The notes under the pieces were generated by a model, which was given only the letters and a program-made list of their open reading frames with translations, did not search any database and was not told the DNA's origin. Both the position numbers and the translations under genes were made by a program. Below are positions 27,908 to 36,996 of a stretch of DNA of 60,884 nt, one piece after another. Source of the stretch: Chamaesiphon sp. 336R_metabinner_41 (lineage in GTDB: Bacteria > Cyanobacteriota > Cyanobacteriia > Cyanobacteriales > Chamaesiphonaceae). The stretch is from the NCBI GenBank assembly GCA_025359915.1, contig JANYDE010000070.1:1-60884 (forward strand), in the 5' to 3' direction. The first letter of the stretch is position 1, and the number at the start of each line of letters is the position of its first letter.

Positions 27908-29302
27908 ATGTTTGACCAATTAGCCGAAAGTTTAGAATCAGCCTGGGTAAAGTTGCGTGGCAAGGACAAGATCAAGTCCTCCAATATTCAAGATGCCCTC
28001 AAGGAAGTCCGTCGCGCTCTGCTTTCGGCTGATGTAAACGTCCAAGTGGTCACAAATTTCGTTAAGGAAGTCGAAATCAAAGCCCAAGGTGCGAATGTCA
28101 TTACCGGAGTTCGCCCCGACCAACAGTTTATCAAGGTCGTCTATGATGAACTCGTGCGGACAATGGGGGAAACGAATAGTCCCCTGGCGAATGCATCGGC
28201 AAAACCCACTGTAATTCTGATGGCTGGTTTGCAAGGTGCGGGTAAAACCACCGCAACAGCTAAACTCGCCCTCCATCTGCGTAAGGAAAATCGTACCACG
28301 CTGATGGTTGCTACCGATGTCTATCGTCCGGCGGCGATCGATCAACTCATCACCTTGGGCAAGCAAATCGACGTACCCGTGTTTGAAATGGGTACAGATG
28401 CCAATCCCATCGAGATCGCCCGTCAAGGTATCGCCAAGGCGCGGGAAATGGGCGTAGATACCGTCATTGTCGATACTGCTGGACGCTTGCAGATCGATGA
28501 CAAGATGATGACCGAATTAGCTGATGTCAAAGCAGCAATTCAACCTCACGAAATCTTGCTGGTCATCGACTCGATGATCGGTCAGGAAGCCGCGAATGTT
28601 ACGATGACATTTAACGATCGGATCGGCATTACCGGAGCGATTTTGACCAAGTTAGATGGAGATACGCGTGGTGGTGCGGCTCTCTCTGTCCGCGCTATTT
28701 CTGGCAAACCGATTAAATTTGTCGGTGTCGGTGAAAAAGTCGAAGCACTCCAACCATTTTATCCCGAGCGGATGGCATCGCGGATTCTGGGGATGGGCGA
28801 TGTACTCACCCTAGTTGAAAAGGCGCAAGAAGATTTCGACATCGCCGACGCTGCTAAATTAACTGAAAAAATCCTCGAAGCCAAATTTGACTTCAACGAC
28901 TTCATCAAGCAGATGCGGATGTTGAAAAATATGGGTTCCCTCGGTGGCTTAATCAAGATGATTCCAGGGATGGGCAAAATCTCTGATGGACAGCTCAAGC
29001 AAGGTGAGGATCAACTCAAAAAAGCTGAAGCGATGATTCAGTCGATGACCAAAGAAGAACGTGGTAATCCCGAATTACTCGCCAGCACCCCCAGTCGGCG
29101 GCGGCGGATTGCCAAAGGTTGCGGTTATGCAGAGGCTGATATCAATAAGATGATTGCCGAATTCACGCGGATGCGTACCATGATGCAGCAGATGAGCATG
29201 GGCAATTTCCCTGGGATGGGTGGCGGTAAACCTGGTGCTGGTTTACCTGGCGCACCTGCGATGAAGGCTAAGAAGAAGAAAAAAGGCTTTGGTACGCTCT
29301 AA
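27908..29302 (+). CDS. ffh: Signal recognition particle protein Ffh
   Basis: The SRP54 GTPase that binds signal sequences of nascent membrane proteins together with 4.5S RNA and docks to FtsY. The N domain spans about 1-95. The G domain has GLQGAGKTTATAKLA (G1), VDTAGRLQ (G3) and TKLDGDTRGGAAL (G4). The M domain (about 300-440) is Met-rich with the RNA-binding SRRRRIAKGCG. The C-terminus is a short Gly-rich and Lys-rich tail. Length (464) is normal. Confidence 0.97.
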   Translation: MFDQLAESLESAWVKLRGKDKIKSSNIQDALKEVRRALLSADVNVQVVTNFVKEVEIKAQGANVITGVRPDQQFIKVVYDELVRTMGETNSPLANASAKPTVILMAGLQGAGKTTATAKLALHLRKENRTTLMVATDVYRPAAIDQLITLGKQIDVPVFEMGTDANPIEIARQGIAKAREMGVDTVIVDTAGRLQIDDKMMTELADVKAAIQPHEILLVIDSMIGQEAANVTMTFNDRIGITGAILTKLDGDTRGGAALSVRAISGKPIKFVGVGEKVEALQPFYPERMASRILGMGDVLTLVEKAQEDFDIADAAKLTEKILEAKFDFNDFIKQMRMLKNMGSLGGLIKMIPGMGKISDGQLKQGEDQLKKAEAMIQSMTKEERGNPELLASTPSRRRRIAKGCGYAEADINKMIAEFTRMRTMMQQMSMGNFPGMGGGKPGAGLPGAPAMKAKKKKKGFGTL

Positions 29303-29336
29303 ATTTCCACAAATCTGGCGGTACTGGATTACTTCT

Positions 29337-30776
29337 TCAATGTCTGCGACAACAATCGCAATTACCACACCGCCAATTTTGAATTTTCGGCTTGCACCCA
29401 AACGCAGTCAATAAATATCCCCACCGACAGCCAGGATGCTTAATATAAGTCTTAACGCCACTAAAAAGTGACTGCTGTTGGGTTTTTAACAGTTGCCAAT
29501 TCGGTGGCTTACCCGTAGTTGCTCGACGATAATTAAATGGTGTCTCCCAGACTAGCTCATCGATGCTGTGTAATAAGGATAACGCAATCGAACTTTGGGG
29601 AAATTTAGTCTCGATCTCCCGCACATCTCCACTGGCGGGAAGCTGTTTCGCCATTGCTGTGGCAAGATCGTAATATTGATCGATACTTTCAGTAAAAAAC
29701 TTCGCTCGTTGACGATCCTCTGGATACAATAAACCTGTCTGCTCGCACACCAATAATAATGCCTCAGATGGCTTTCCATCCCGTCCCGCTCGTCCGATTT
29801 CTTGGATATATTCAGCCAATAATACTGGCGGATGAAAATGCGCAATCCACCGCACATTTGCCTTATTAATCCCCATCCCAAAGGCACAGGTACACACCAC
29901 ATATTGCAATTTCCCGCTCAACCATTCGCGCTCCACCCGCCGCCGCGCTTGGGGACTCAATCCGGCATGATAAGCCGCTGTTGCATCACCGCGTGCTGCT
30001 AACCAAGCGGCTAAATCTTCACTAGTATCGCGGGTTCTCACATATACTAGCCCAGATTGCTGGGGGAATCGATCGATAAACTTGGTTAATTCCTGTTTTC
30101 GCCCCCGTGGAGTCCAGATCTGTTTGACTGATAGTGCGAGATTTTCGCGGTGAGGATTGAGAATAAATTCGGCGGGTTTGTCGAGCTGTAAGACTTCTTT
30201 AATCGTCTGCTGTGAAAGGGAGTCTGCCGTCGCTGTAAAGGCGGCAATCGAGATTTTGGTACCAGGCGGCTTCTGCTGGATTAAGGTGGCGCGAATCGCC
30301 CCTAGCCGTCGATAGCTGGGTCGAAAGGTTTCACCCCAATGGACGAGACAATGCGCTTCATCGAGGATGATTCGATCGATCTTCAATTTCGGATCGCATA
30401 ATCTCGTCCAGACTGGAGTAGTTAATAGGGTTTCGGGTGATAGATAGAGGAGCCGTAGCTGTTGCTGTTCTAAAGCTTGAAGTGTCTGTTTGCGTTTGGC
30501 TGATGGAATTTCGCTGTGCAATAAGCCAGCGGCTAGTCCTTTTTCGGTGAGTTCCTGGACTTGATTTTCCATCAAGGCGACTAGAGGCGAAATTACTAAG
30601 GTGACTCCACTGCTCAATAATGCCGGCAGTTGAAAACAGAGTGATTTACCACCCCCAGTGGGCATAATAATCAGGGCATCCCGATTTTCAAGCAAGCATT
30701 CGATGATTTCCCCTTGGGGCGATCTTAGTTCGTCATATCCCCAAATTTGCTTGAGCTTAGTCTTGATTTTATTCAT
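29337..30776 (-). CDS. RecQ-family ATP-dependent DNA helicase
   Basis: A 479-residue 3'-5' DNA helicase. Motif I is MPTGGGKSLCFQLPALL, motif II ILDEAHCLVHWGETFRPSYRRL (DEAH), motif III AFTATAD. The second helicase domain has FGMGINKANVRWIAHFHPP and QEIGRAGRDGKPS (motif VI). The zinc module is atypical: Cys residues cluster at the C-terminus (WRCGNCDCCRRH). There is no HRDC domain. This fits the short RecQ form common in cyanobacteria. A foldback element lies only ten bases upstream of its start. Confidence 0.92.
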   Translation of the reverse strand: MNKIKTKLKQIWGYDELRSPQGEIIECLLENRDALIIMPTGGGKSLCFQLPALLSSGVTLVISPLVALMENQVQELTEKGLAAGLLHSEIPSAKRKQTLQALEQQQLRLLYLSPETLLTTPVWTRLCDPKLKIDRIILDEAHCLVHWGETFRPSYRRLGAIRATLIQQKPPGTKISIAAFTATADSLSQQTIKEVLQLDKPAEFILNPHRENLALSVKQIWTPRGRKQELTKFIDRFPQQSGLVYVRTRDTSEDLAAWLAARGDATAAYHAGLSPQARRRVEREWLSGKLQYVVCTCAFGMGINKANVRWIAHFHPPVLLAEYIQEIGRAGRDGKPSEALLLVCEQTGLLYPEDRQRAKFFTESIDQYYDLATAMAKQLPASGDVREIETKFPQSSIALSLLHSIDELVWETPFNYRRATTGKPPNWQLLKTQQQSLFSGVKTYIKHPGCRWGYLLTAFGCKPKIQNWRCGNCDCCRRH

Positions 30777-30786
30777 TTTTAAATAC

Positions 30787-30961
30787 TATCGCGCCCACAT
30801 CTCCTATTATAACATGAATGTGTTGAACGCACACGGAAAACAAAGTCCAAATTTAAGAAATTTTTAGTAAATTTGTACTGAAAATTTCTTAAATTTTTCG
30901 TTGTTTTATTTTTCACGTTCGTCGAGGCTTCTGTGATACAATAAGAGATGTGGGTGCGATA
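30787..30961. mobile_element. MITE-like foldback element upstream of the RecQ gene
   Basis: The 17-bp ends TATCGCGCCCACATCTC (30787-30803) and GAGATGTGGGTGCGATA (30945-30961) are inverted with one mismatch. The 175-base element has an internal perfect 16-bp inverted repeat (AAATTTAAGAAATTTT and its complement), so nearly all of it can fold back. It has no ORF of its own. The RecQ promoter must lie in or beyond it. Confidence 0.8.
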
Positions 30962-30989
30962 ATAAACAAATTTTTTGTTCAGGTAGATG

Positions 30990-31027
30990 AAAAAGCCCCT
31001 AACCACTGAAATCTAAGAGTTGGGGGC
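30990..31027 (-). terminator. Terminator of the Gfo/Idh/MocA gene
   Basis: On the minus strand, GCCCCCAAC and GTTAGGGGC form a 9-bp stem (one mismatch), followed by TTTTT, 30 bases past the oxidoreductase stop. Confidence 0.75.
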
Positions 31028-31056
31028 AAATATTCACGTGGGATGAATGAAAAAGC

Positions 31057-32124
31057 TTACTTCTGAGTAACTAGCTCGACTCGATCGCGTTCGGGTAATT
31101 TCCAGACTTTGCCATCGAGAGCCATCTGTTCGATCAGAGTGGCTAGGCGTAAAGCTTTAAGAGCCTGTTCGCCGCCGACAGAAGGTTCATTGCCGCATCT
31201 AACACAGTTGACAAAATGCTCTAATTCGGCATAGAGTGGCTCAACATTGCTGGTATAGACTTTCTCAATTAGTCCATCCTGACGGTATAGACCTTGGTGA
31301 TATTCGTTGAGAAGATCGGCATTATGGCGGTGAATCAAAATCTCATTATTGAGGAAATTTGCTTCCGTCAAAGATTGACGACAATGAGCGGCAATCCGGC
31401 GCATTTTGCGATGGGTGACTTTACTGGCGGTGAGCGTGGCGACGACACCATTGGCAAAACCGAGGGTTGCGGTAACATAATCCAAATACTTAGATTCAGG
31501 ACATCTACTACCACTAGCAGTCAGCCCGACAACTGGTGCGCCAGCTAGTTCCATCAATAAATCGATATCATGAATCATCAAATCGAGCACGACGGAAACA
31601 TCATTGGCGCGATTGGAGTAGGGACTCATCCGGTGAGCTTCAAGAGCTAAGACTTTCTCGGTTTTGAGAACTTGACTGAGTTCCTGGAACACGGGGTTAA
31701 AGCGTTCGATATGTCCGACTTGGAGAATGCACTGAGACTCAGCCGCAGCATTTACCAGAGCTTCAGCTTCTTCGATCGTTGCGGCAATCGGTTTTTCAAT
31801 CAGAACGTGAATTCCGGCTTGGAGACAAGCGATCCCCACCTCATAGTGAAGCCTAGTGGGGACGGCGATACAAACAGCATCGACTTGAGAAATGAGATCG
31901 CGGTAGTCTTCGTAAAATCTAGCTTTATACTTACTCGCAGCTTCCAAACCCTGCTCGACATTGACATCAGCAATGCCAACCAGTTTGACATTTTTGAGTA
32001 GGCTTAACACCCGCGCATGGTGTTGTCCCATGTTACCGATCCCGATTAGCCCTACTCTCAGTGGCTGAGGCGAACCCGACTGAATCTCTGTGTCTGATTT
32101 TCTGGTTGACATGCTATTTTTCAC
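31057..32124 (-). CDS. Gfo/Idh/MocA family oxidoreductase
   Basis: A 355-residue NAD(P)-dependent dehydrogenase. The Rossmann fold starts at about residue 24 (VGLIGIGNMGQHHARVL). The family signature EKPIAATIEEAEAL follows near residue 110, then VGHIERFNPVF and DLMIHDIDLLMELAG, with the active-site Asp/His. Such enzymes oxidise or reduce sugars or inositol. The substrate cannot be read from the sequence, and no sugar operon is nearby. The gene is divergent from queC. Confidence 0.9.
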   Translation of the reverse strand: MKNSMSTRKSDTEIQSGSPQPLRVGLIGIGNMGQHHARVLSLLKNVKLVGIADVNVEQGLEAASKYKARFYEDYRDLISQVDAVCIAVPTRLHYEVGIACLQAGIHVLIEKPIAATIEEAEALVNAAAESQCILQVGHIERFNPVFQELSQVLKTEKVLALEAHRMSPYSNRANDVSVVLDLMIHDIDLLMELAGAPVVGLTASGSRCPESKYLDYVTATLGFANGVVATLTASKVTHRKMRRIAAHCRQSLTEANFLNNEILIHRHNADLLNEYHQGLYRQDGLIEKVYTSNVEPLYAELEHFVNCVRCGNEPSVGGEQALKALRLATLIEQMALDGKVWKLPERDRVELVTQK

Positions 32125-32362
32125 TCTAAAATTTACTCCTCCAACACTTAGATAATTCCGATACTATCACGGCATCATGATTGTAAAGAACCAAAAAGTT
32201 TTGTTTATGTTCCTAAAGATTAATTTTTTGCTTGTTAAGGGAATTTTACGGCTTGAAAGATCAGTCAATCGACGGATGTGAAATTGGCGGATCTGCTGTA
32301 AAACAGAAAAGTTAGAATAGAAGCTAACTATTTCTCCTTATACCCTTCATCCTTTAACCGTT

Positions 32363-33028
32363 GTGAAAGCAGTTATTCTCCTCTCAGGTGGTTTAGATTC
32401 CTCGACGGTATTGTATCTGGCAAAAAGTGAAGGCTACGATTGTTATGCCCTCTCGTTTGATTACCAACAACGCCATCGGCGAGAATTGGAAGCTGCGAAG
32501 ACGATTGCGACAGCCGTGGGTGTCGTAGAACATCAAGTAGTCAGCTTCGATCTCCGCTTGTGGGGCGGTTCTGCGCTGACAGATAGTCAGATTGCGTTAC
32601 CGCAAGATCGCGAACTCTCTGCAATGTCAGAATCTATTCCCGTTACCTATGTTCCCGCCCGCAATACGATCTTTTTGAGTTTTGCACTCGCGTATGCAGA
32701 AGCGATCGCGGCTAATCGCGTGTACATTGGGGTTAATGCACTCGATTATTCTGGTTATCCAGATTGTCGCGCTGACTACATCGAGGCGATGCAATCGGTG
32801 TTTCAATTGGGTACCAAGCAAGGTCGAGAGGGCAATTCGATCGAAATTATCACTCCTCTGATCGATCTCAAGAAGACGGAAATCATCCAGCTTGGCGACA
32901 GATTGGGTGTACCCTGGCAGCAAACTTGGTCTTGCTATTCAGGCGAGAGCGTTCCCTGCGGTACTTGTGATTCCTGTTTGTTGCGGTTAGCCGCATTTAA
33001 GGAATTGGGTTTGGTGGATCCGGTTTAG
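32363..33028 (+). CDS. queC: 7-cyano-7-deazaguanine synthase QueC
   Basis: QueC converts carboxy-deazaguanine to preQ0 with ATP and ammonia, in queuosine synthesis. The PP-loop is LLSGGLDSSTVLYLA. Conserved segments include YVPARNTIFLSFALAYAE and GVNALDYSGYPDCR. The zinc site is formed by four Cys in CYSGESVPCGTCDSC. Length 221. The start is GTG at 32363. It stands alone, without other queuosine genes in view. Confidence 0.96.
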   Translation: MKAVILLSGGLDSSTVLYLAKSEGYDCYALSFDYQQRHRRELEAAKTIATAVGVVEHQVVSFDLRLWGGSALTDSQIALPQDRELSAMSESIPVTYVPARNTIFLSFALAYAEAIAANRVYIGVNALDYSGYPDCRADYIEAMQSVFQLGTKQGREGNSIEIITPLIDLKKTEIIQLGDRLGVPWQQTWSCYSGESVPCGTCDSCLLRLAAFKELGLVDPV

Positions 33029-33112
33029 GGGATAGGGGATAGGGGGAGGAGAGTGACAAAAGTAAGAAATACCCCCAGTCACCCAGTCCCCAGTCCCCCA
33101 TCCCCTCCCTAC
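33026..33112. repeat. Short tandem C-rich repeats (TAGGGGA and CCCCAGT types)
   Basis: The gap between the convergent queC and CBS-protein genes is filled with GGGGATA units and then CCCCAGT-like units. These are the kind of short tandemly repeated sequences described in cyanobacteria. No terminator is visible here. Confidence 0.7.
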
Positions 33113-34422
33113 CCCTTCCTCACTCGGACTCGATCGATCCTCGGTCCAACAGTTGAAACAACGGTCAAATTCCAATCCCCATAATCTAAAGATTCCCCAT
33201 CTTGGGGAAAATGTTGCAATTTGTTAAGCAAAAATCCACCGAGGGTTTGATAATCATCAGCTAGGGGGAGATCGATATTGAGTTGATCGTTGAGATCTTC
33301 GAGGTTAATTTGGGCTTGAATCAGGAATGTGCCATCGGCGAGTTTCTGTAATAATTGGGTTTGGAGATCGGGTGTAACATTAATCCCGATCATCTCAGAG
33401 ATCGCATCTTGACGGGTAATTAAACCAGCGGTATTGCCAAATTCATCAATGACGATCGTCATATAGCGATCAAATTGTTGCATCTGGTTGAGGACGACAC
33501 TTACAGGGGTAGATTCAGCGACAAATTCGACTGGTTGAATCCATTTCTCGATCGAGATTTGCCCAGGGGATTTACCTTGAGCGAGTAGGGGGATAAAATC
33601 TTTGAATGAAACGATGCCGACAATTTTATTTAGAGATGTATCTGTGACAGGGTAACGGGAATATCCGGTAATTGCTACTTTAATCAGCAGGGTTTGACAA
33701 GTAGCTGTTTGGGGAATAGTGGCGATTTGAGTGCTGGGAATCATCACATCGGTAGCGATGGTGGCTGAAAATTCCAAGACTTTGTTTAATACTTCTCGTT
33801 GTTCGATCGCTAGTCCACTAAATTCTTGCTCTGTCGATACAATCGTTTGTAGCTCTTTGAATGTTACTCGATCTCGATCGGCATATCTTTCTCTAATTCC
33901 TACCAATCGGAGAAATAGCTTAGTAGATCGATCGAGTACCCAAATTAAAGGACTAAAAATTCGGGCGATAGTGAGACTAGGCGTACCTAAAAAGCGGGCA
34001 ATTTGTTCGGCATAAATTAGGGCAATCGATTTGGGAATCAGCTCTCCAAATACAATCTGGAGATAGGCTAACAGGATAAAAGTAACTGGAATAGCTAGGG
34101 AATGTGCGAGTGGAATATTCCGAAAAATTTGTACAAATATTTGTGAAATGGCGCGTTCGCCAATCCAACCTAGAGCCAAACTAGATAGGGAAATTCCAAC
34201 TTGGGTAGTCGAGAGCAACCGCTCGATCCCCCGTTGTAAGTTTTGTACTTGCTTGGCTCGATCGTCTCCAGCAGCAACTAATTGAGTAATTCGCGATCTC
34301 CTGACCGACAAAATCGAAAATTCGGCGATCACAAAAAAGGCATCAATCGCAATTAAACCGAATACTAATAGAAGCCGCCACCCAATGTCTGAACCATCTA
34401 AAAGTGGATGAGGATCGTTCAT
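33109..34422 (-). CDS. DUF21/CBS-domain membrane protein (CNNM/CorC-HlyC family)
   Basis: A 437-residue protein in the usual order: DUF21 transmembrane domain (about 10-200, three to four helices, e.g. LLLVFGLIAIDAFFVIAEFSILS), a CBS pair (about 220-345, DVMIPSTQIATIP; TIVIDEFGNTAGLITRQDAI), and a C-terminal CorC/HlyC transporter-associated domain (about 360-435, LGGFLLNKLQHFPQDGE). Family members are linked to Mg2+ or Co2+ transport; some are annotated as hemolysins without evidence. The Asn in the DUF21 pore cannot be assigned with certainty here. Confidence 0.9.
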   Translation of the reverse strand: MNDPHPLLDGSDIGWRLLLVFGLIAIDAFFVIAEFSILSVRRSRITQLVAAGDDRAKQVQNLQRGIERLLSTTQVGISLSSLALGWIGERAISQIFVQIFRNIPLAHSLAIPVTFILLAYLQIVFGELIPKSIALIYAEQIARFLGTPSLTIARIFSPLIWVLDRSTKLFLRLVGIRERYADRDRVTFKELQTIVSTEQEFSGLAIEQREVLNKVLEFSATIATDVMIPSTQIATIPQTATCQTLLIKVAITGYSRYPVTDTSLNKIVGIVSFKDFIPLLAQGKSPGQISIEKWIQPVEFVAESTPVSVVLNQMQQFDRYMTIVIDEFGNTAGLITRQDAISEMIGINVTPDLQTQLLQKLADGTFLIQAQINLEDLNDQLNIDLPLADDYQTLGGFLLNKLQHFPQDGESLDYGDWNLTVVSTVGPRIDRVRVRKG

Positions 34423-34458
34423 TGTCGGGAGTTAAAAATGATAAGGATTATCGAAATT

Positions 34459-34492
34459 AATTGATAATTGATAATTGATAATTATCAATTTG
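34459..34492. repeat. ATTGATA tandem / inverted AT-rich repeat
   Basis: Three to four ATTGATA units end in ATTATCAATT, forming a small hairpin upstream of the CBS-protein gene. A related single copy lies near 35320. Confidence 0.6.
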
Positions 34493-34598
34493 GTTGTTAT
34501 GATGGGGCTTCAAAGCAATGTTCTCTGTTAAGCTATTGACTATCTAAGTTGGGTACTTCTAAGTGTGTTTTTTACAGGCAACTGCTCTCTATTACCTA

Positions 34599-35294
34599 TT
34601 ACTTTCCCACCGGAATTCCTGCTGCTTCAAGCTGGAGTTTCTTATCTACGTCAGTTAATTGTAACGAGATCGTCTTAACTTTATCGAGAGCATTTTTGGG
34701 AATAGAGATCGTGATTTTGGCTTCTTTGCCACTAGCAGCTAGAACACTAGGGAGTCCAGAAGTATTGGAACTAATACCTTGAGCTTTATCGTTAGTGACA
34801 GTTATTCCCTGTCCAAAATTAATCGGTTGACTACCACGATTGGCGATTGTCACGTCAAGTTTAACATTATTGCCTTTGGATTCGATCGATCTAACTGTCA
34901 TCGAAATTCCTTGATCGTCTCTAACAATCGGTAATTTGGCGACTGGTACGCCAGTTTTCGGATCGTTTTTCACGGCTTTTTCAAAAGCCGCCGCTTTTTG
35001 TTTAGCATCTTTTGCCTGTAGGGAATCTTTTTTGGGTTCTTCGACACCCATCTGTTTTTTCATATTAGCAATCAATTCTTGCTCTTGGACTAGTTCCAAC
35101 CCTTTGGTACTGATATTCTGTTGGCTGCCACCTTTGTTATTGTTGGGACGAATATCTGGTTGGGTTACGCCTTTGAGGGCTTCATGTCCAGAGATAAAAC
35201 CGATAACTCCGCTAAGAATTCCGGCGGCCAGCATCAAAAATAGTAAGATACTAGTTAATAATAATGTGCGATCGCCTTTAATACCTGTTTTCAT
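34599..35294 (-). CDS. Membrane-anchored protein of unknown function
   Basis: A 231-residue protein. One hydrophobic segment near the N-terminus (LLLTSILLFLMLAAGILSG) should anchor it, leaving the rest outside the cytoplasm. Residues about 60-115 are charged and helical. The C-terminal 110 residues look like a beta-sandwich (ISMTVRSIESKGNNVKLDVTI, GKEAKITISIPKNALDKVKTISLQL) reminiscent of the DUF4352/telokin-like fold, but this is my inference. It lies between the CBS-protein gene and gatD, on the same strand. Confidence 0.72.
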   Translation of the reverse strand: MKTGIKGDRTLLLTSILLFLMLAAGILSGVIGFISGHEALKGVTQPDIRPNNNKGGSQQNISTKGLELVQEQELIANMKKQMGVEEPKKDSLQAKDAKQKAAAFEKAVKNDPKTGVPVAKLPIVRDDQGISMTVRSIESKGNNVKLDVTIANRGSQPINFGQGITVTNDKAQGISSNTSGLPSVLAASGKEAKITISIPKNALDKVKTISLQLTDVDKKLQLEAAGIPVGK

Positions 35295-35370
35295 ATTTAT
35301 CCTGGGGAAATAACTTAAGTTAATTGATAATTGACAATTGGGTGTTTAGGATGGATTGTTGTTCTCAATT

Positions 35371-36168
35371 TTATCCGATAATTTCCAATCGATTGAGCAT
35401 CGCGGCCCGCGCTCGATCGGCTAAACTATCGTCTAATGGTGCCAGATTAATCTCAGTTTGGTACTTATCCTGAAGCGCGGTTTTGATCATCCAATCGGCG
35501 ATAAAGGGATTTTTGGGGATAAGGGGGCCGTGGGAGTAAGTGGCGATCGCATTGTGATAAAATGCACCTTCGGTGCTATCGGTGGCATTATTGCCATTAC
35601 CCTTGATTACCGTGCCCAGAGCTTCGGCATTAGGGCCGAGATAGGTTCTACCACCGTGATTTTCAAATCCGACAATTATCGGTTTTTTGCCCCCTAGCAG
35701 CTCCGTAAGTTCGGCGGCGAGTCTTTTGGCAGTAATCTCGAATACGACGTTGCCAATGCAGCGTGGGGTGTCAATCCCTGGATGTTTACTCTCTAGATCG
35801 ATGATACCCATGCCTTCGATCCGTTCGCCCAATCCCGGCTCGTAAAATCGCCCCAGCAGTTGGGGTGAACCGCAGGTAAATACACCTGGTGCGCCTGCGT
35901 CTAGTTTAGCTTTGATTGCTTCGGCTTTGGCTCCAGCGAGGTCGCGCATGACGATTTCTTGCTGACGATCTTGAGCACCCCCACCTGCCATAATATCAAT
36001 CTGGTGGATACTATCAGGATGGGAATTGACATCAAATGGAATCACTTCGACGTTAATTCCCCGCCATTGAGCGCGTTGTTGAATGGCGATGACGTTGCCT
36101 CGATCGCCATAGGTACTCATAAGGGTAGGATAAAGCCAGCCAATTTTTAGTTCTAGTGTTTGAGTCAT
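35371..36168 (-). CDS. gatD: GatD-like glutamine amidotransferase (MurT partner)
   Basis: A 265-residue class I amidotransferase of the CobB/CobQ type. The nucleophile candidate is Cys99 in GVFTCGSPQLLG; the His is in SHGPLIPKNP. GatD supplies ammonia to MurT, which amidates the D-Glu residue of lipid II in Gram-positive bacteria. Homologous pairs occur in cyanobacteria, where the role is less clear. The murT gene lies 0.8 kb upstream on the same strand, separated only by the phytochelatin synthase gene. The assignment rests on the pair together. Confidence 0.82.
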   Translation of the reverse strand: MTQTLELKIGWLYPTLMSTYGDRGNVIAIQQRAQWRGINVEVIPFDVNSHPDSIHQIDIMAGGGAQDRQQEIVMRDLAGAKAEAIKAKLDAGAPGVFTCGSPQLLGRFYEPGLGERIEGMGIIDLESKHPGIDTPRCIGNVVFEITAKRLAAELTELLGGKKPIIVGFENHGGRTYLGPNAEALGTVIKGNGNNATDSTEGAFYHNAIATYSHGPLIPKNPFIADWMIKTALQDKYQTEINLAPLDDSLADRARAAMLNRLEIIG

Positions 36169-36220
36169 GCTTGTTTGCTAATGCTTGTTTGCTAATGCTT
36201 GGTTTATTATCTCTGGCTGT

Positions 36221-36961
36221 TTATTTGGTGACGAGGACAAAACCTCGTGTTTTACCAGCATCGGTATCGATTGTTTTAATTGCTTGCCATAAATCTACCG
36301 CTTTAACCCACACTGGGGGATATTTGTAGCGAGAAACATCTAAAATTAGAAAGCGATCGGTAAGTTGATGGTAAGCAGCAATGGGTGAAATATGCCCACC
36401 GCGCTCTTGTCCGATAGTTTTTCGCAAGTAATTAACGATCGCAAAATTGTCACGTTCGGATAGATTTTGACGCAGAAGAGATCGAAATCGATCGAGATCT
36501 AGATCCGCACCATAGTAAACATTGACTTTTGCGCCATGACTGGTTAATAAGCCGCCTAACTGAGCTAATGTCATGCCCCGTTTGGCAATTAAATCGGCTG
36601 AAATTACTTTTTTAGTCTCCTCTCGATTCTTGTTCCAAGAGGCTACGCCAACGAAGAAATTCTCTTGGGTAAATACCCGAAAAGGTTTAGTCTGTGGCGA
36701 TTCTGGTGCAGGTATTTCCAATGCATTTAATACCATCACACTACTAGCCACACCACAATAAGCTTGATTAATTTGGGTGACAAATTGATTGCTCAATCGG
36801 AAATAATCTTGTCTGGCTTGACTATCAATTAGCAGTTGTTCGCCTTCACTAGAATTAAAGGGAATCAATTGTGGCGATGCTGGTAGTGTTTGAGCGAGTA
36901 TTTGATGATTATTTAAGATGAGAGTAAATAATCCTAAGCTCCAGAATATTTGATATTTCAT
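36221..36961 (-). CDS. Phytochelatin synthase-like cysteine peptidase, exported
   Basis: A 246-residue papain-fold protein of the short prokaryotic phytochelatin synthase class (like Nostoc Alr0975). The triad is visible: Cys69 in NQAYCGVASSVMVLNAL, His190 in GGHISPIAAYH, Asp208 in LILDVSRYKYPPVW. The N-terminus (IFWSLGLFTLILNNHQILAQ) reads as a signal peptide, so it probably acts in the periplasm. Short forms mainly cleave Gly from glutathione and lack the Cys-rich C-terminal domain of plant enzymes. It lies between gatD and murT. Confidence 0.9.
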   Translation of the reverse strand: MKYQIFWSLGLFTLILNNHQILAQTLPASPQLIPFNSSEGEQLLIDSQARQDYFRLSNQFVTQINQAYCGVASSVMVLNALEIPAPESPQTKPFRVFTQENFFVGVASWNKNREETKKVISADLIAKRGMTLAQLGGLLTSHGAKVNVYYGADLDLDRFRSLLRQNLSERDNFAIVNYLRKTIGQERGGHISPIAAYHQLTDRFLILDVSRYKYPPVWVKAVDLWQAIKTIDTDAGKTRGFVLVTK

Positions 36962-36996
36962 TAGTTTTAAGATCCAGATGGATTATTTAATTTAGA

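Noticed and set aside
30779-31006. 75-codon minus-strand frame upstream of the RecQ gene
   Set aside because: It lies mostly within the foldback element and a terminator hairpin; low-complexity residues.
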